The notes beneath the pieces were generated by a model. That model was not told where the DNA came from, ran no database searches, and saw only the letters and a program-made list of their open reading frames with translations. Shown here piece after piece: positions 35,933-47,100 of a stretch of 64,000 nt of DNA. The stretch is from positions 149,721-213,720 of the forward strand of contig NZ_WHLY01000001.1 in the NCBI RefSeq assembly GCF_009296315.1, written 5' to 3'. The DNA is from Salmonirosea aquatica (GTDB taxonomy: Bacteria; Bacteroidota; Bacteroidia; Cytophagales; Spirosomataceae). Position numbers and translations under genes: made by a program. How positions within the stretch are numbered: position 1 is the first letter of the stretch; the number at the start of each line of letters is the position of its first letter.

Positions 35933-37116
35933 AGTCCTCTTTTATCCAGGCGGTCCCGTTTTTGCTAATTCCCTTTTACCATCAGTCACTTTGTTCCAAC
36001 AGCCTTTTCGATAATTTCCCGATTTCCGTTGCCCAGATCCAGTACCTGACACCGTTTTGAGGAATTCATGAAAAATGGAGCGCATTAAAAGTGTGACAGT
36101 CTCCTTAGGGGTCAAATTGGACTAAGCGGCAATCTGGACGGGATGTGATGGGCTTGTGGTATTCTGCGGCATGACCTGCGCCTCACCCGCACGAGGATCG
36201 ACCATTGCAAACGCGTCCAACAGGTCGTCAGCCACAACACCGCCATGAAGCTGGGACTGGGAGGCAGAACTTCCAGAGCAGTAGGTGTAGGTAGCCGTCA
36301 TTGGGTCAACTAGTCTTGAAAAGGCATCGAGTGGCGTTTTTTTAGAAATAAGGTCCCGGTCAGTAATTTCTTGTCGCCACTGCGGATAGCTGGGTGCCCC
36401 GAGGTGGGTTCGTCCTAGGGGTAGATCCACTAGCAACTTTTTGACCACCCGGCTGAGTTTCCTATGGACTCCGCATACATTTCAGTATACTAGCGAGAAT
36501 TCTAAAATCATCCAAGAAGTGGCACAAATCCCCCTCACTTTTTGATTTACTCGTTTATCAGGGCGTTGAAAAGTGTTAATCCTACCATTCGATAAGTTTT
36601 TAGAGTCTAGTTTAAATATTGGAATTAAATTGAAATCGTATAATATACCCAGAGGCGGACTTGCAAAACGATAAAAGGCAGAATTTCAATATTTTTGATC
36701 AATGAGTAAGCGCCAACAGGTTGTGATTTGCGGAAAGTAGAGCAAGCGCCAAACCAAGTGACAGCAAAGCGTTCCGGGGCTGTGTAAAAATGAAAGAAAG
36801 CAGCTACACTTAGAAGAACATCTCTGCCTTACTGGGCTTATCCAGGCTTGAGGCAGCTCGACATTGAAGGAGGGAAGTCAGGATCGGGCGGAATGGGGCT
36901 CCAAAGGAGAGCCAACAATCCGTATTACCGGACTCTTTTTTGAATTAAAGGATATAAATAATAATGCTTAGTCCCAGAATGCATTTCTGAGACGCGCGTT
37001 CACTTTGGTTTAAAGGCATCACCCAATATTTTTACTGGTGAAGCCCGAGTCGAGTAGTTAATACGGAAAGTGATATTGAAATAGAAGAAATGGTTTTTGT
37101 CTCATGTTAGGAACCT
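35933..37116. other. 1.2-kb gap without a recognised gene
   Basis: The longest frame is a 108-codon minus-strand one (36122-36448, GTG start) whose product resembles nothing I know; it has plausible but unremarkable composition. The rest has many stops in all frames. The stretch separates the esterase group from the qat defence locus and may be decayed accessory DNA. Confidence 0.35.
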
Positions 37117-37305
37117 ATGGCAATGGCTAATAATAAGGGGCCGTCAGACAAGGGCACACCAGGCCAAACGCCCAGTCCAATACCACCTACTAGGGTTCTC
37201 GACAACTCAACTGTGGCCTCAACAGCCAATCAGTTCCCTGTTAACAGAGGCAGGGTAGTAGGGCAGTCTATGCCCACTATTAATGCCCATATCTGGCGGA
37301 TTTGA
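37117..37305 (+). CDS. Small Pro/Thr-rich hypothetical protein upstream of qatA
   Basis: A 62-residue frame from ATG 37117 with low-complexity N-terminal half (SDKGTPGQTPSPIPPTRV). It lies 111 bp before qatA. A nine-pair hairpin with G-U pairs (37317-37339) sits between the two. No family is recognised; it may be a real small gene of the locus or chance coding. Confidence 0.3.
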   Translation: MAMANNKGPSDKGTPGQTPSPIPPTRVLDNSTVASTANQFPVNRGRVVGQSMPTINAHIWRI

Positions 37306-37416
37306 GTAAAGCCGGGGTTAGCTCCATGTGGGAGTTAGCATTAGTCACCACTTTTGAACCAATGGTATCATGGATGCCGAAGCTTTATGAACAAAACGCC
37401 TATCCCCCAATAGTTT

Positions 37417-39321
37417 ATGTGGAGTGACAGAGAAACGGACGTTGACCTGCTGGGTCACCGCAGAATTGCCCAAACCATCGTGGAGATTATCCGAGAAGAT
37501 GAGCTCCGCCCTATAACCATTGGCATTCAGGGGAGCTGGGGTGCTGGCAAAACGTCTATTCTTTCACTGATCGAGTCTGAGTTGAAAGATGACTCGAAAA
37601 CACTTTGCCTGACATTCAACGGCTGGTTATACCAAGGGTATGAGGACACCAAATCGGCCCTGATGGAATCCGTCGTCCACGCTCTGCTGGACAAGCAAGG
37701 TATAGGTGCTGAAGCATTGAAGAAAGGCAAGTCTCTGTTCAAGCGCATCAACTGGCTAAAAGCTGCGAAGACGGCAGGAGGCTTGGCCCTCACGGCTGCG
37801 GTCGGATTGCCCCCCGGGGCTCTTTGGGGTTTAGCTGGTCTGGCCGCGGGTGCGAAAGGGCTGGTTGGCGACAAGCTTGATTCCGACGACGACGACCCGT
37901 GGCTGAAGCCCGAAGAAGCTACGGTGCCTGCTCAAATACAGGCGTTTCGCAAGGAACTGCAGGAACTGATCAAAGAGTCGAGCGTGGAGCGGCTGGTTGT
38001 GCTGGTTGACGACCTCGACCGGTGCCTGCCCGGAGCGGTGATAGATATTCTGGAAGCGGTCAAGCTCTTTCTGTTTGTTGAGGGCTCCGTTTTTATCATA
38101 GCCGCTGATGAGCAGATGATTGAGTACGCGGTGCGCCGGCACTTCCCCGACTTACCCGTTTCGCAGGCCGACTACACCAAGCACTACCTGGAGAAGCTAA
38201 TTCAGATTCCCATTCGGGTTCCATCGCTCAATTCCCTTCAAACCCAGAACTATATACGTTTTCTGCTTCTGCAAAACCATTTGCAGAATGACAAAAACCG
38301 CCTCAACGAAATTTGCCTGACGTTTGAAGCCGGCCGCGATACGCCCTACGACAACCGGGAGTTAACCTACGATTTCATCACCGAGCAGCTAGGCAACGAA
38401 AACCAGGATCTGCGCAGCGTGCTCAACGTGGCCGAACAACTGGGGACTACGCTGGCCAAGGAGCTGCGTGGAAACCCGCGCAACATAAAGCGCTTCCTCA
38501 ACAAGCTTTTCCTGCGGATGCGAGTCGCCAAAATCTATGGGTTGGAAGACAAGGTACAGCTCGACGCATTAGCCAAAATGATGCTCCTAGAGACCTTCCA
38601 CGGAGACAAATACGAGCAAGTGATAGCGGATGTCACCTCGTCTCCCGAAGGCCGTTCCATAAGCATCCAGCAGTTAGAGCAGCCCGCCGAAGAACCCAAA
38701 AAACCGGAAGCGAAAGAAAAAACTTCAAAAGCAAAGGCTGGCCGTGTCGAGGAGCCAACCGAGGGAGAAGAAAGTGGCGTTGAGGAGCTCCCCAAAGATG
38801 ATTTACAGCAGTGGGCTGGTTTCGCCCCCGCTCTGGCCGAGACGGATTTAAGGCCATACGTCTTCATTTCCCGCGAACGGGTAGTTAGCTACCACACTGC
38901 CGAAGAAATTCCGCCATCGCTAAGGCCGCTTTACACAGCACTGTTAGCTGGTAGTCGAATAGCGATGGCCACCCACGAGGCGGACGTTAGAGCCTTATCT
39001 TCTGCCCACGCCCAACTCCTATTCGAGCAACTAAAAAAGGAAAGCGTCACTATCCAAGACTGGCAAAGCATTCCTAAGCCAGTCGAAGGGGCGTTTTATC
39101 TGATTCAGCATCAACCATCTCTGGAATCACAATTTGTGAAAATGATAAGCTCGGTAGTGGCGAAAGACTTGGGCGTATGGGTGGGAAGTAAATTAGCTGG
39201 TTTTTCCACTACGGAAGGCAAAGCTGCCCGTTCTTTACTCTTCACCAAGCTCCTGCAAGACCCGCAAACCAAGCAAACCTTGAAAAATTTGTTAAGCTCA
39301 AACCCACCTCTAACTGCCTGA
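37417..39321 (+). CDS. qatA: QatA: KAP-family P-loop ATPase of the Qat defence system
   Basis: A 634-residue KAP NTPase. Walker A is GSWGAGKTS (39-47). The hydrophobic insert at about 116-146 (GGLALTAAVGLPPGALWGLA) is usual in KAP proteins. Walker B is LVVLVDDLDRCLPG (about 193-206), and the sensor region is ELRGNPRNIKRFLNKLFLR. A charged linker (about 420-450, Lys/Glu/Pro-rich) separates the C-terminal part. The gene heads a four-gene run whose products match in order and size the ATPase, QatB, QueC-like and TatD-like proteins of QatABCD, shown to protect against phages. It overlaps nothing and is 4 bp from qatB. Confidence 0.9.
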   Translation: MWSDRETDVDLLGHRRIAQTIVEIIREDELRPITIGIQGSWGAGKTSILSLIESELKDDSKTLCLTFNGWLYQGYEDTKSALMESVVHALLDKQGIGAEALKKGKSLFKRINWLKAAKTAGGLALTAAVGLPPGALWGLAGLAAGAKGLVGDKLDSDDDDPWLKPEEATVPAQIQAFRKELQELIKESSVERLVVLVDDLDRCLPGAVIDILEAVKLFLFVEGSVFIIAADEQMIEYAVRRHFPDLPVSQADYTKHYLEKLIQIPIRVPSLNSLQTQNYIRFLLLQNHLQNDKNRLNEICLTFEAGRDTPYDNRELTYDFITEQLGNENQDLRSVLNVAEQLGTTLAKELRGNPRNIKRFLNKLFLRMRVAKIYGLEDKVQLDALAKMMLLETFHGDKYEQVIADVTSSPEGRSISIQQLEQPAEEPKKPEAKEKTSKAKAGRVEEPTEGEESGVEELPKDDLQQWAGFAPALAETDLRPYVFISRERVVSYHTAEEIPPSLRPLYTALLAGSRIAMATHEADVRALSSAHAQLLFEQLKKESVTIQDWQSIPKPVEGAFYLIQHQPSLESQFVKMISSVVAKDLGVWVGSKLAGFSTTEGKAARSLLFTKLLQDPQTKQTLKNLLSSNPPLTA

Positions 39322-39325
39322 TATT

Positions 39326-40165
39326 ATGGGAACATCTGCCAACCGCAAAGGCCCGAAGCCGTCTATCCCGCTACTACCCGATTGGATGGACGAAGAGCCG
39401 GCCGACGAAAATCCCAATCAGCAGCCCGAAGATTCCGACTATGACGAAGAGCCTGATGGAGAGGGAGGCGAGGAGGCGCCAAATCCTACCGAAACCCCAT
39501 CCGCTAACCGCTTCAATCAAAGTCAGCGAGGCTTCCAGAAAGCGGTAAAATCAGGAGACACTTCTGGCTTAAAGAGGGTAGTCAAAAACTACGTGAGCCA
39601 GGGACTAGGTAATACTCGCAAGGCTGCCCAGCGGATGAGTCGCTCAGGCGGCGCAATCGTCACGTTCGGCACTGTTTTAGGCAATATTCGCCAAAACGGA
39701 CTTGCCGCCACCCTGACCCACCTGCAACTCGGTCAGTATGTTGGTCAGCCCGCTTTGCAGGTACTGTCGGCCCTCCTGGTGCATGTCTGCGGGGCGTCTG
39801 CTCTGCTGGACGACGCCATCACCAAAGAGGCTTACAAAGAAACGGTCACGCGCATCATTGACGAGTCCCCCGATCTGGACCTGGAGAACCTAACCGAGGC
39901 ACAAACCGGCGAGATGCTGGCCATCTTCCTGGAGGAAAGCATCGTGTACCGGCTCATCTGTGATATTGGCCGTTCCCAAACAGTAGCCACTTCCGACCCT
40001 GCCCGTGCTATCGAAGTTGAGCAGGAAATCTACCAGATTGTCAATGGCATGGTACACAGCAGTATTGTACCAGAGCTTACCAAAGCAATGAGCGACCCGG
40101 CTAACCTGAACCGTGAGATTCAGCGCATCTACAGGGTCGCCTTCGATGCTATCAACAACTCTTAA
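39326..40165 (+). CDS. qatB: QatB
   Basis: A 279-residue protein with an acidic, disordered N-terminus (about 15-60; DWMDEEPADENPNQQPEDSD) and a helical remainder (from about 65: FNQSQRGFQKAVKSGD, then RKAAQRMSRSGGAIVTFG). It has no enzymatic motif I can see. Identity rests on the position between the KAP ATPase and the QueC-like gene and on length, both typical of QatB, whose biochemical role is not established. It starts 4 bp after qatA and ends 12 bp before qatC. Confidence 0.82.
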   Translation: MGTSANRKGPKPSIPLLPDWMDEEPADENPNQQPEDSDYDEEPDGEGGEEAPNPTETPSANRFNQSQRGFQKAVKSGDTSGLKRVVKNYVSQGLGNTRKAAQRMSRSGGAIVTFGTVLGNIRQNGLAATLTHLQLGQYVGQPALQVLSALLVHVCGASALLDDAITKEAYKETVTRIIDESPDLDLENLTEAQTGEMLAIFLEESIVYRLICDIGRSQTVATSDPARAIEVEQEIYQIVNGMVHSSIVPELTKAMSDPANLNREIQRIYRVAFDAINNS

Positions 40166-40177
40166 ATCCCCCTTTTT

Positions 40178-41583
40178 ATGGCTACCATTGGTATTGAGCT
40201 ACGCATTGGCAATACGGATACTGGCGCTGGAATTGACCAGTCCCAGTTTGCTGATTTCTACTCCTTCACACTCCAGCACCCTTCACAACCGGGGCCAGAC
40301 ATCAGCCTGAGCAAGCTACTGGTGTCGCTGCGCAAACTCAAGCTACAGCCCGCTGTTGCTGCGCTGGACTTGATAGGGCTGGCCTGCGCGGCTTACGCGG
40401 CTGATACGACCATCAACCGCTACAAAAACTCCGATGATGGCTGGACCCGGCAGTTTCACTTGTTTGTGCCCGTGAGCGACGATGCCACTTGGCAGTCCCA
40501 AAGCGGGTTAGTGTCGCAAATCCTTAATTTTCTCACCGGCGACCTATGGCAAATCACATTCCGGCAGAGTGACACCCAGATTGTTGTCGCACAGCGCCCG
40601 ATGAAACCCACTACGAGCACTGCCGAAATGGTGTGCTTGTTTTCCGGAGGCATGGACAGTTTTCTTGGGGCGATGAAGCTGCTGGAAGCTGGCGAGAAAC
40701 CCCTTCTGGTCGGACACGCGAAAAGCAGTGACGTTTCCAGCTTCCGCAACCAGGCCTTTGCTGCGCTACAGCAACGTTACACCGCCACTGCCCCCGATTT
40801 GGTAAGCGCCCATGTGCGGGTTACCAAGCCGCGCCACGGTGGTCGGGTAGTGGAGGGAGAGAATACTGAACGGGGTCGCTCGTTCCTGTTCCTTGCCCTC
40901 GGGGCGGCTTGTGCCTCGGCTCTTCCCCCAGTAAGCACTGGGCACAACAAGAAGCTGTGGATTCCAGAAAACGGTTTCATCACGCTGAACCTGCCCCTAT
41001 CCCCCTGCGCATGGGGGCTTACAGCACCCGCACCACGCATCCCTACTACCTCAAGCTTGTGCAACAGTTATTTGATACGCTGGCGTTGGGTATAACGATT
41101 GTGAACCCCTTTGAATTCAAGACCAAAGGGGAAATGCTGGCCGATTGTGCTGACCCTGCTTTCGCGGCAGGTGTCAATACCATGTCTTGCAGCCGCCCCG
41201 GCACTCGCAACGCGAAGCTAGAGGGCAAAGGAAACCGGCACTGTGGGCGTTGCGTGCCCTGCATCATCCGCCGGGCCGCCCTTAAAAAGGCAGGGATTAC
41301 AGATGATAACGCGCTGTTGCCTGACGATAGAAAGTACCGGACGGATATCTACCGTGAAACGCTCCACGCTTCCACGGCCAAGGCTACCAACAAGGCAGCA
41401 AAGGGAGAGAACGTGATGGCCTTTCGCTACATGTTAGCGCGGGTTCAAGCCAGTTCCAACTTCCTTCCCTCCGCCATCCAAATCACTGGCCCCCTGGAAA
41501 CACCAGCTGCCTCCTTGGATGTGTACCAGAGAGGATTAGAAGAGGTAGAGGCAGTATTGCAGCACGTGCGCTTAGTCGACTAG
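40178..41583 (+). pseudogene. qatC: QatC: QueC-like PP-loop protein, single frameshift
   Basis: Frame one (from ATG 40178) holds the PP-loop ATP-binding motif CLFSGGMDSFLGAMKLL and runs to FITLNLPLSP. At the C5 run 41001-41005 homology moves to the next frame: LRMGAYSTRTTHPYYLKLVQ, NPFEFKTKGEML and the zinc-binding Cys cluster CGRCVPCIIRRAALKKAGI of QueC, to the TAG at 41581. Joined, it gives about 468 residues. QueC itself makes preQ0 from carboxy-deazaguanine; QatC is thought to use related chemistry in defence. One restored C repairs the gene, so the break may be a sequencing error. Confidence 0.85.
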
Positions 41584-41585
41584 TG

Positions 41586-42334
41586 ATGGCCTTTTACGTC
41601 GATACCCACTGCCACCTGGACTTGTTTCCCAATATCCGCGAGGAAGTCGAGAAGGAAGACGGAACCGCCATAAAGACGATTTCGGTTACCAACACCCCGT
41701 CTTGTGGAAACCCAACCAGAAGCTGTTTAGTGGGTGTCAGAACATCCGCCCTGCTTTGGGGCTGCACCCAGAGCTTGCCAGTCAGAGAGCCCACGAGACC
41801 TCTTTGTTTGACTCACTTTGTAACGAGACCAAATACATTGGTGAAATTGGCCTCGATGGTGTAAGTCGTGACCCACAAGTGCGCTTAAAGCAACGGCAGG
41901 TTTTCAATAGTGTCCTAAAATCAATCAAGAATTCCTCCCCTAAGATAATTACTATTCATAGCAGAAGGGCCGCTACTGAAACTATCGATGCACTTGAAAA
42001 CCACTTGCATGGGACACCGCATCGCGTGATTCTGCACTGGTACTCTGGTACCAAAGCCGAGTTAATGCGGGCCATTAACCTAGGCTTTCATTTCTCGATC
42101 AACCATGCGATGGCCAGAGGGAAGGCTTTTGAAGCACTAATTGAAGCTGTTCCAGTATCATCATTGCTAACCGAAACGGATGCGCCTTTCACCTTCGATG
42201 CTTTTGCAACCAATCGGCGTCAGTCTTTAATACTAACAATCGATGCCTTGAGCAAGGTTTTGGGCAAAGACCATGAGGAATGCAAGCGAACGATATGGGG
42301 CAACTTTTCTCGTATTGTAAAATCAATCAGCTAA
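41586..42334 (+). pseudogene. qatD: QatD: TatD-like metal-dependent hydrolase, single frameshift
   Basis: From ATG 41586 (GTG 41583 also possible) frame one has FYVDTHCHLDLFPN, the His-x-His metal site. At the C4 run 41695-41698 the homology moves frame: VLWKPNQKLFSGCQN, ALGLHPELA, IGEIGLDG (metal Glu), IIIHS-like TIHSRRAATET (His), ILHWYSGTKAEL (His) and LLTETDAPF (Asp). All TatD metal ligands are kept across the two parts. Joined length is about 250 residues, as for QatD. The gene starts 2 bp after qatC. Loss of one base explains the break. Confidence 0.83.
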
Positions 42335-42423
42335 TTAGGGGAGTCGTCCTGGAAGCTTTGTATAAGCCGGTGCAACTGCCGTGGCTGGTAATGGGCCAGG
42401 ATCAAAAAACAGATGGGTCGCAT
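42331..42423 (-). pseudogene. N-terminal scrap of a core-2/I-branching glycosyltransferase
   Basis: A 30-codon frame from ATG 42423: MRPICFLILAHYQPRQLHRL, then IQSFQDDS. This closely resembles the first beta strand and helix of core-2/I-branching (GT14-like) glycosyltransferases (xIAFLILAHxxPxQLxRLI). Homology then ends at TAG, where the qatD 3' end overlaps by 4 bp. It suggests that the qat locus inserted into, or replaced most of, a glycosyltransferase gene. Confidence 0.5.
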
Positions 42424-42578
42424 GGGGGCCTTTGCAACCGACAGCGCTTTTTCGTAAGCATTCTGGCATCAATCTTCGCCAAATCGACATTGGAAAAGTA
42501 CCAAACATCCCTGATAAAGAGAATTTGTGCCGGATATAGCTTGGTTTGCTTATTCCTTTTGCTCGGAGAACATACTTT

Positions 42579-44123
42579 TCACTTCTTTTCCAGTGCTTCT
42601 ACCCGTTCGAGTAGAGAGTGCAGGGTCTTCTCATATTCATTCCGGTCTGCTTTCGCTGCCTCCTTCATGCCCTGGTTTTCCTTTTCCAGCTTGATGACGT
42701 ACAACGTCAGCTCCTCGACCTTCTCCAACAGCAGGGCATCGGTCCGGTGCAGGTCGTTGCCATTGGCCACCATCTCCTGGGCCGAGGGCACGCCGGGCAA
42801 GTGGCGGTTCTGCCTGATGTAGGAGGCTACCTCCTCCAGCGGACGCAGTTCATAGCCGTCCTGCAGCACGTTGTCGCGCCACTCGGCGGTGTTTTTGACG
42901 GCCACCTTCACCCGCTCGGTCAGGATGCCCTCCGACACGTAGAGCCTGTAGCCCGGGGGGGTGCTGCTTGGCATGGTGCCGATCACGACGCCGCCGGTGT
43001 TGCCGTTGAGCAGGTGGCCGTTGGCCGTCAGACTCCAATAGCCTTCCTGCGAAGACTCGCGCGCCCCCGATGTGGACAGGCGCAGCACGTTGCCGCTGGC
43101 GTCCACGTAGAGGCGGTAGGCCCCCGTTCCGTCGGTGCTGGCCAGGTTCTCAAAGCGGACGCCCGTGGCGGTGGTGCCCCCCGCCACGACGTGCAAGGTC
43201 GTCTGGGGCGTGGTCGTGCCGATGCCCACCTTCACCTGGGGGCTGGTCCGCCCCAGCACCAGGCAGTAGTCGCAGTCGACCTTGGAGCTTTCTCCTACGG
43301 CCGTCGAGTTGCTGGTTGAATTGACGTTGCTCGAGGCGTTGCTGCCCAGAAGCGTGTTCGATGACCCGGTGGTCACCCCCGCTCCGGTGGAAAAGCCCAA
43401 GAAGACGTTTTTGAAGCCCGTGGTGTTGAATACGCCCGCGGACCACCCCACGAATGTGTTCTCCTTACCGGTCGTATTGTAAAAGCCTGCCCCCCGCCCT
43501 ATGAAAGTGCTCCTGTAGCCCGTGGTGTTGTATACGCCCGCGGAGTTGCCGAAAAATACGTTCTCATAGCCCTCGGTGTTGTCGCGTCCGCTGCGACTTG
43601 CCCCGAGGAACAGGTTGTCAAAGCCGGTGGTGTTCGCCACACCCACTTCACTTCCAATGAATAGGTTTCGCAGGCCGGTCGTGTTGGCCGCCCCGGCATT
43701 CGGACCCAGGAACAGGTTGTCGGTTCCCGGCGCCCGCAGGAACGGAACGTTGCCCATCCGGATGGCATTGGTCGTAGGGATATTGATGTCGCCGTTCACA
43801 TCCAGCCTTTGCAACGGCGTTGTTGTGCCCAGCCCCACGTTGCCTGAATTGAAGTATAGGTCAGGGTTGGTGCCGGTGGAAGTCCACTGGCTGCTTGTGC
43901 CGGTGCTCTCGGGCACGAGCATGATCACGCCGTTGTCGTCCACCGAGAGCACCTTGCCGTTGGAGGCCTGCGTGGGCGTGGTGGCGTCGAGGTGGGAGAA
44001 CTTAACGCCGCCCTGGTGGCCGATGACCAGCGGCTTGCCCGCGGGCGTGATGATCTGGTTCTGCGCCCGGCCCGCGAAGGCGAGCGCCAGCAGGAAGAAG
44101 GTGAGGGTAAATTTCGCGTTCAT
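42579..44123 (-). CDS. Secreted repeat protein with endosialidase-chaperone-like C-terminus (second copy type)
   Basis: From ATG 44123 a 514-residue protein with signal peptide (MNAKFTLTFFLLALAFAGRA). Counting from this ATG, a beta-rich stem (about 80-130; VGLGTTTPLQRLDVNG) is followed by about eight 17-18-residue repeats (136-272; NLFIGSEVGVANTTGFD). A second stem VGIGTTTPQTTLHVV follows, and the C-terminal part reads RQNRHLPGVPSAQEM, LLEKVEELTLYVIKLEKE and a coiled coil. It has the same design as the 867-2888 product but far fewer repeats. It is the last gene of the leftward RHS locus, 54 bp after the RHS-like gene. A tail-fibre-like trimeric surface protein is inferred. Confidence 0.85.
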   Translation of the reverse strand: MNAKFTLTFFLLALAFAGRAQNQIITPAGKPLVIGHQGGVKFSHLDATTPTQASNGKVLSVDDNGVIMLVPESTGTSSQWTSTGTNPDLYFNSGNVGLGTTTPLQRLDVNGDINIPTTNAIRMGNVPFLRAPGTDNLFLGPNAGAANTTGLRNLFIGSEVGVANTTGFDNLFLGASRSGRDNTEGYENVFFGNSAGVYNTTGYRSTFIGRGAGFYNTTGKENTFVGWSAGVFNTTGFKNVFLGFSTGAGVTTGSSNTLLGSNASSNVNSTSNSTAVGESSKVDCDYCLVLGRTSPQVKVGIGTTTPQTTLHVVAGGTTATGVRFENLASTDGTGAYRLYVDASGNVLRLSTSGARESSQEGYWSLTANGHLLNGNTGGVVIGTMPSSTPPGYRLYVSEGILTERVKVAVKNTAEWRDNVLQDGYELRPLEEVASYIRQNRHLPGVPSAQEMVANGNDLHRTDALLLEKVEELTLYVIKLEKENQGMKEAAKADRNEYEKTLHSLLERVEALEKK

Positions 44124-44177
44124 GGGTTTGTATGGGATAACTGACAATGGATACTCGCGATAGGCTTGTTGAAATGG

Positions 44178-47100
44178 TTACTGCGGATTGGCCTCCTTGT
44201 ACTTATAACTCTTGACCAGGTTGCCGTCCTGGTCTTTGACCAGCAGCGGGCGGCCCAAATCGTCGTAGGTGACGCTCGTGAAGCTGCCGCTAACGCCCTG
44301 TACCTTCGAGACGCCCCACAGCGGCACGGCGTACTCCCGCGTCGAGGTGAATGTCTTGCCGCCCGTGCCGTAGCTGACCGAAGTGGGCAGGTAGTGGTTG
44401 ACGCCGTAGCTCACCGTGGTGGTGCCGCCCTCGCGGGTGCTGGAAATCACCCTAGGCAGGCCGCGCTCGTTGTAGTCGGTGATGGACACCGTGGGCTGGT
44501 AGGCGGCGTTTTTCGCCACGGTGCAACCGGCGGGGCTGAAGGTGGCCAGCGGCTGGGAAAGCTCCAGGCTGTGAACCGTCCTGAGCAGGCCCTCGCGGCC
44601 GGCGCTCTTGTCGTGGTACTCGTAGAAGGTGCCGCCCGTGACGCGGCCCTTGCGCTTGGTCACCACCTCGATGGGCACGTTCATGTCGCGGAAGTACAGG
44701 CCCGTCAGGGCGGTGGTGGAGGCATTCGTCTGGCTGCAGTCCTTGTAGTCCCGCGAGTACACGAGGGTGGTTTCGGCCAGCAGCTCGTCGAGCACCGTGC
44801 CGTTGTTGTGGCTGCGGTAGTTCTTGATGTCGGTGGCCTGCCTGTGGTTGGGGCTGAGGTACTCGTACTGGGTGGTGGTTTCGATGGGGTTCTGCCCCTC
44901 ATGATCAAAGGCCATTGCCGTATTGGTCATGAGCCGGATGTCGGCAAAGGGTACCCGGTAGGGAGTAATCCGGTAAGTGCTATGATCCAGGGGAGGCACA
45001 CCGCCATAGATCCATTCTGTGATCTTTTGGATGATCGATGATGCTAGGTTTATGTATATGGAATAGGGCGTGTTTGCCCAGGCAATCGCAACTAAGGACT
45101 GAGCGCCGACGGAGGTCACATTGCCCAGTTTCACTATTGGAGAATTATCCAACTTATATTCGCTGGCGATATCCAATGCACCACTAATATTACGGGTGTC
45201 GGTAAGGTTTTGGACGTCATATTTCCAATCTTCTTCATTTACCAGGCCTCCCTGTGCATTGTAATGTCTTACGCTTTTTGGGGAACCCCGTATGAATTCT
45301 TCTTTTAGCACTGCGTCCGAGTGCCAGAACCCAGCGAGGTTGGCGGGTATCTTCGCATCTAACCGAGTGGCAGCCGATCGTGTGGTTTCCAGGTTGTGGA
45401 ACTCGTATTCAGTATATCCATTCCTGGCCGTTTTCCCATTGCTGTTGCCTTCCACCGTTTCCCGCACTTCGCCATAGGTGATGTAGGAGTTACTCAGGAA
45501 CCGGCTTGTCATCATGGCGTACGCATTGACATGTATGTAGGATTGACCGCCAAAATCTGCCCGGTATGTGGGCAGCACGGGCAGCACCCCCGATGAGACT
45601 GCCTGGTTGGCTTTGGTACCATATTCCAAGCGTACAGTACGCTCCGATTGTGTGGCGGGTTCGAATTGGCGAATCGTCCTGATACGCAGGCCGCCGACTT
45701 TGTTCAGACCGTTCGCATCGGCATAGTTCATGCAATCATGCAGCTCGTATTCGTAAGACTCGGTCCCCCCGGTCGGCAGCCGTACCAGGCTGAGGGCACC
45801 TGCCCTGGCCTTTTCATAGCGGGGCGTCAAATCGGTATTGCGCGGGTAGTCGCAGTAGACCAGGATGCCTTCTAGGCGGTAGCCGACCTTTTTGGCCATG
45901 TTGTCATCCGCTCCATTGAAATAACCCCAGTGGTCGCGGGCCAGCGACTGCTTTTCTGGCAGCAGATCCGCAATGTGGTCCGGCTTCTGTCCCCCATTAT
46001 GGTTGAAGACATAGCCGGGTAACAGTTTAAAGACATATGGGTTGTCATTGTCGAATTCAATCGGGTAAACTCCCTGGAGCTTCAGGCGGCTGTTAGGAAC
46101 TTCTTGGGTGACGTACTTGTTGACGTTCGGATCATGATTGAAGTAATACCGGTACTCCTTGAAGTATCCGTGGTAAAGGAAGAATCCTGTGCGTTTCCCG
46201 GTCGCCTTGTCCCAGAGAATGATATTATTCAAGGCTTTGGTTTTTGAGAATTCCCCTTGTGACCATACAACATTGGGTTCAGGGTCGCCAAGCTTTACCC
46301 TTTGCTGATAATTGAATCCCACGGCTTTCAGATCCCAGCGTTCGGTCTCATTAAAAGGAGAAAACCCATTCCCATAAGATGAGGGCCAGCCCGGAAGCAA
46401 ATCGGTATTGGGATTGCCGTTTGAATCTATGTGGTTTACAGGCTGTACTGTACTGGGAGCAATCAATCCTCCCGAATTAAAAATAACCTTGACGTTGGCT
46501 GACTCGATGGCATTCAAGTCGCACTTGTAGAGAAAACTTATGTTCTTCTGTTCCTGGGTCATTTCGGCTTCCTCAATCTTTTTCGGAATTTCGTTGCAAA
46601 CTGCCGTGGCCAGGGAGGATTCCTTGTCGTACCTGAGCGCCTCGAGGCGCTGGGTGGAACGCGTGTAAGAAAACTCGATCCGCTGGTAGGGCGCGGCGGT
46701 GAATTGCCCACCAGCATCCTTCGAGCCTTTGGGCTGCTCGATGGCGGACATGTACCACTTCACGGGCTTGGTGGTGGCGGCCACGATGTCCCCCGTCACC
46801 CCTTCGCTGTACCTTTCCAGGGTGTTCAGGGAAAGGACGTACTCCCGATCCGTAGCCTTGGTGCCGAAGTAGTAGCGGATGCCGTCGGGGGTGGTGACCA
46901 CGAATTGCCCCACACGCCAGCTGTTGTGGCAGAGAATCCTTTCCAAGGGGGCGGCGTAGACATTGCAGACGCCGGCCCCGTTGGTAGTGCGGTCACCCTG
47001 ATCCACGATTTCGATCCTGATGTCGGTGTTGTCGTTCAGCAGCAGCACTTCGCTTCGCTGGGTGTCGGGCTTGATGATGAACCGCACAATCCTGCCGTTC

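Noticed and set aside
36122..36448. 108-codon minus-strand frame in the gap before qat
   Set aside because: Starts with GTG, resembles no family and is isolated; kept only as a remark on the gap.
42280..42822. 180-codon plus-strand frame bridging qatD and the repeat protein
   Set aside because: Runs antisense through the endosialidase-chaperone-like C-terminus and over unrelated DNA; not a real gene.
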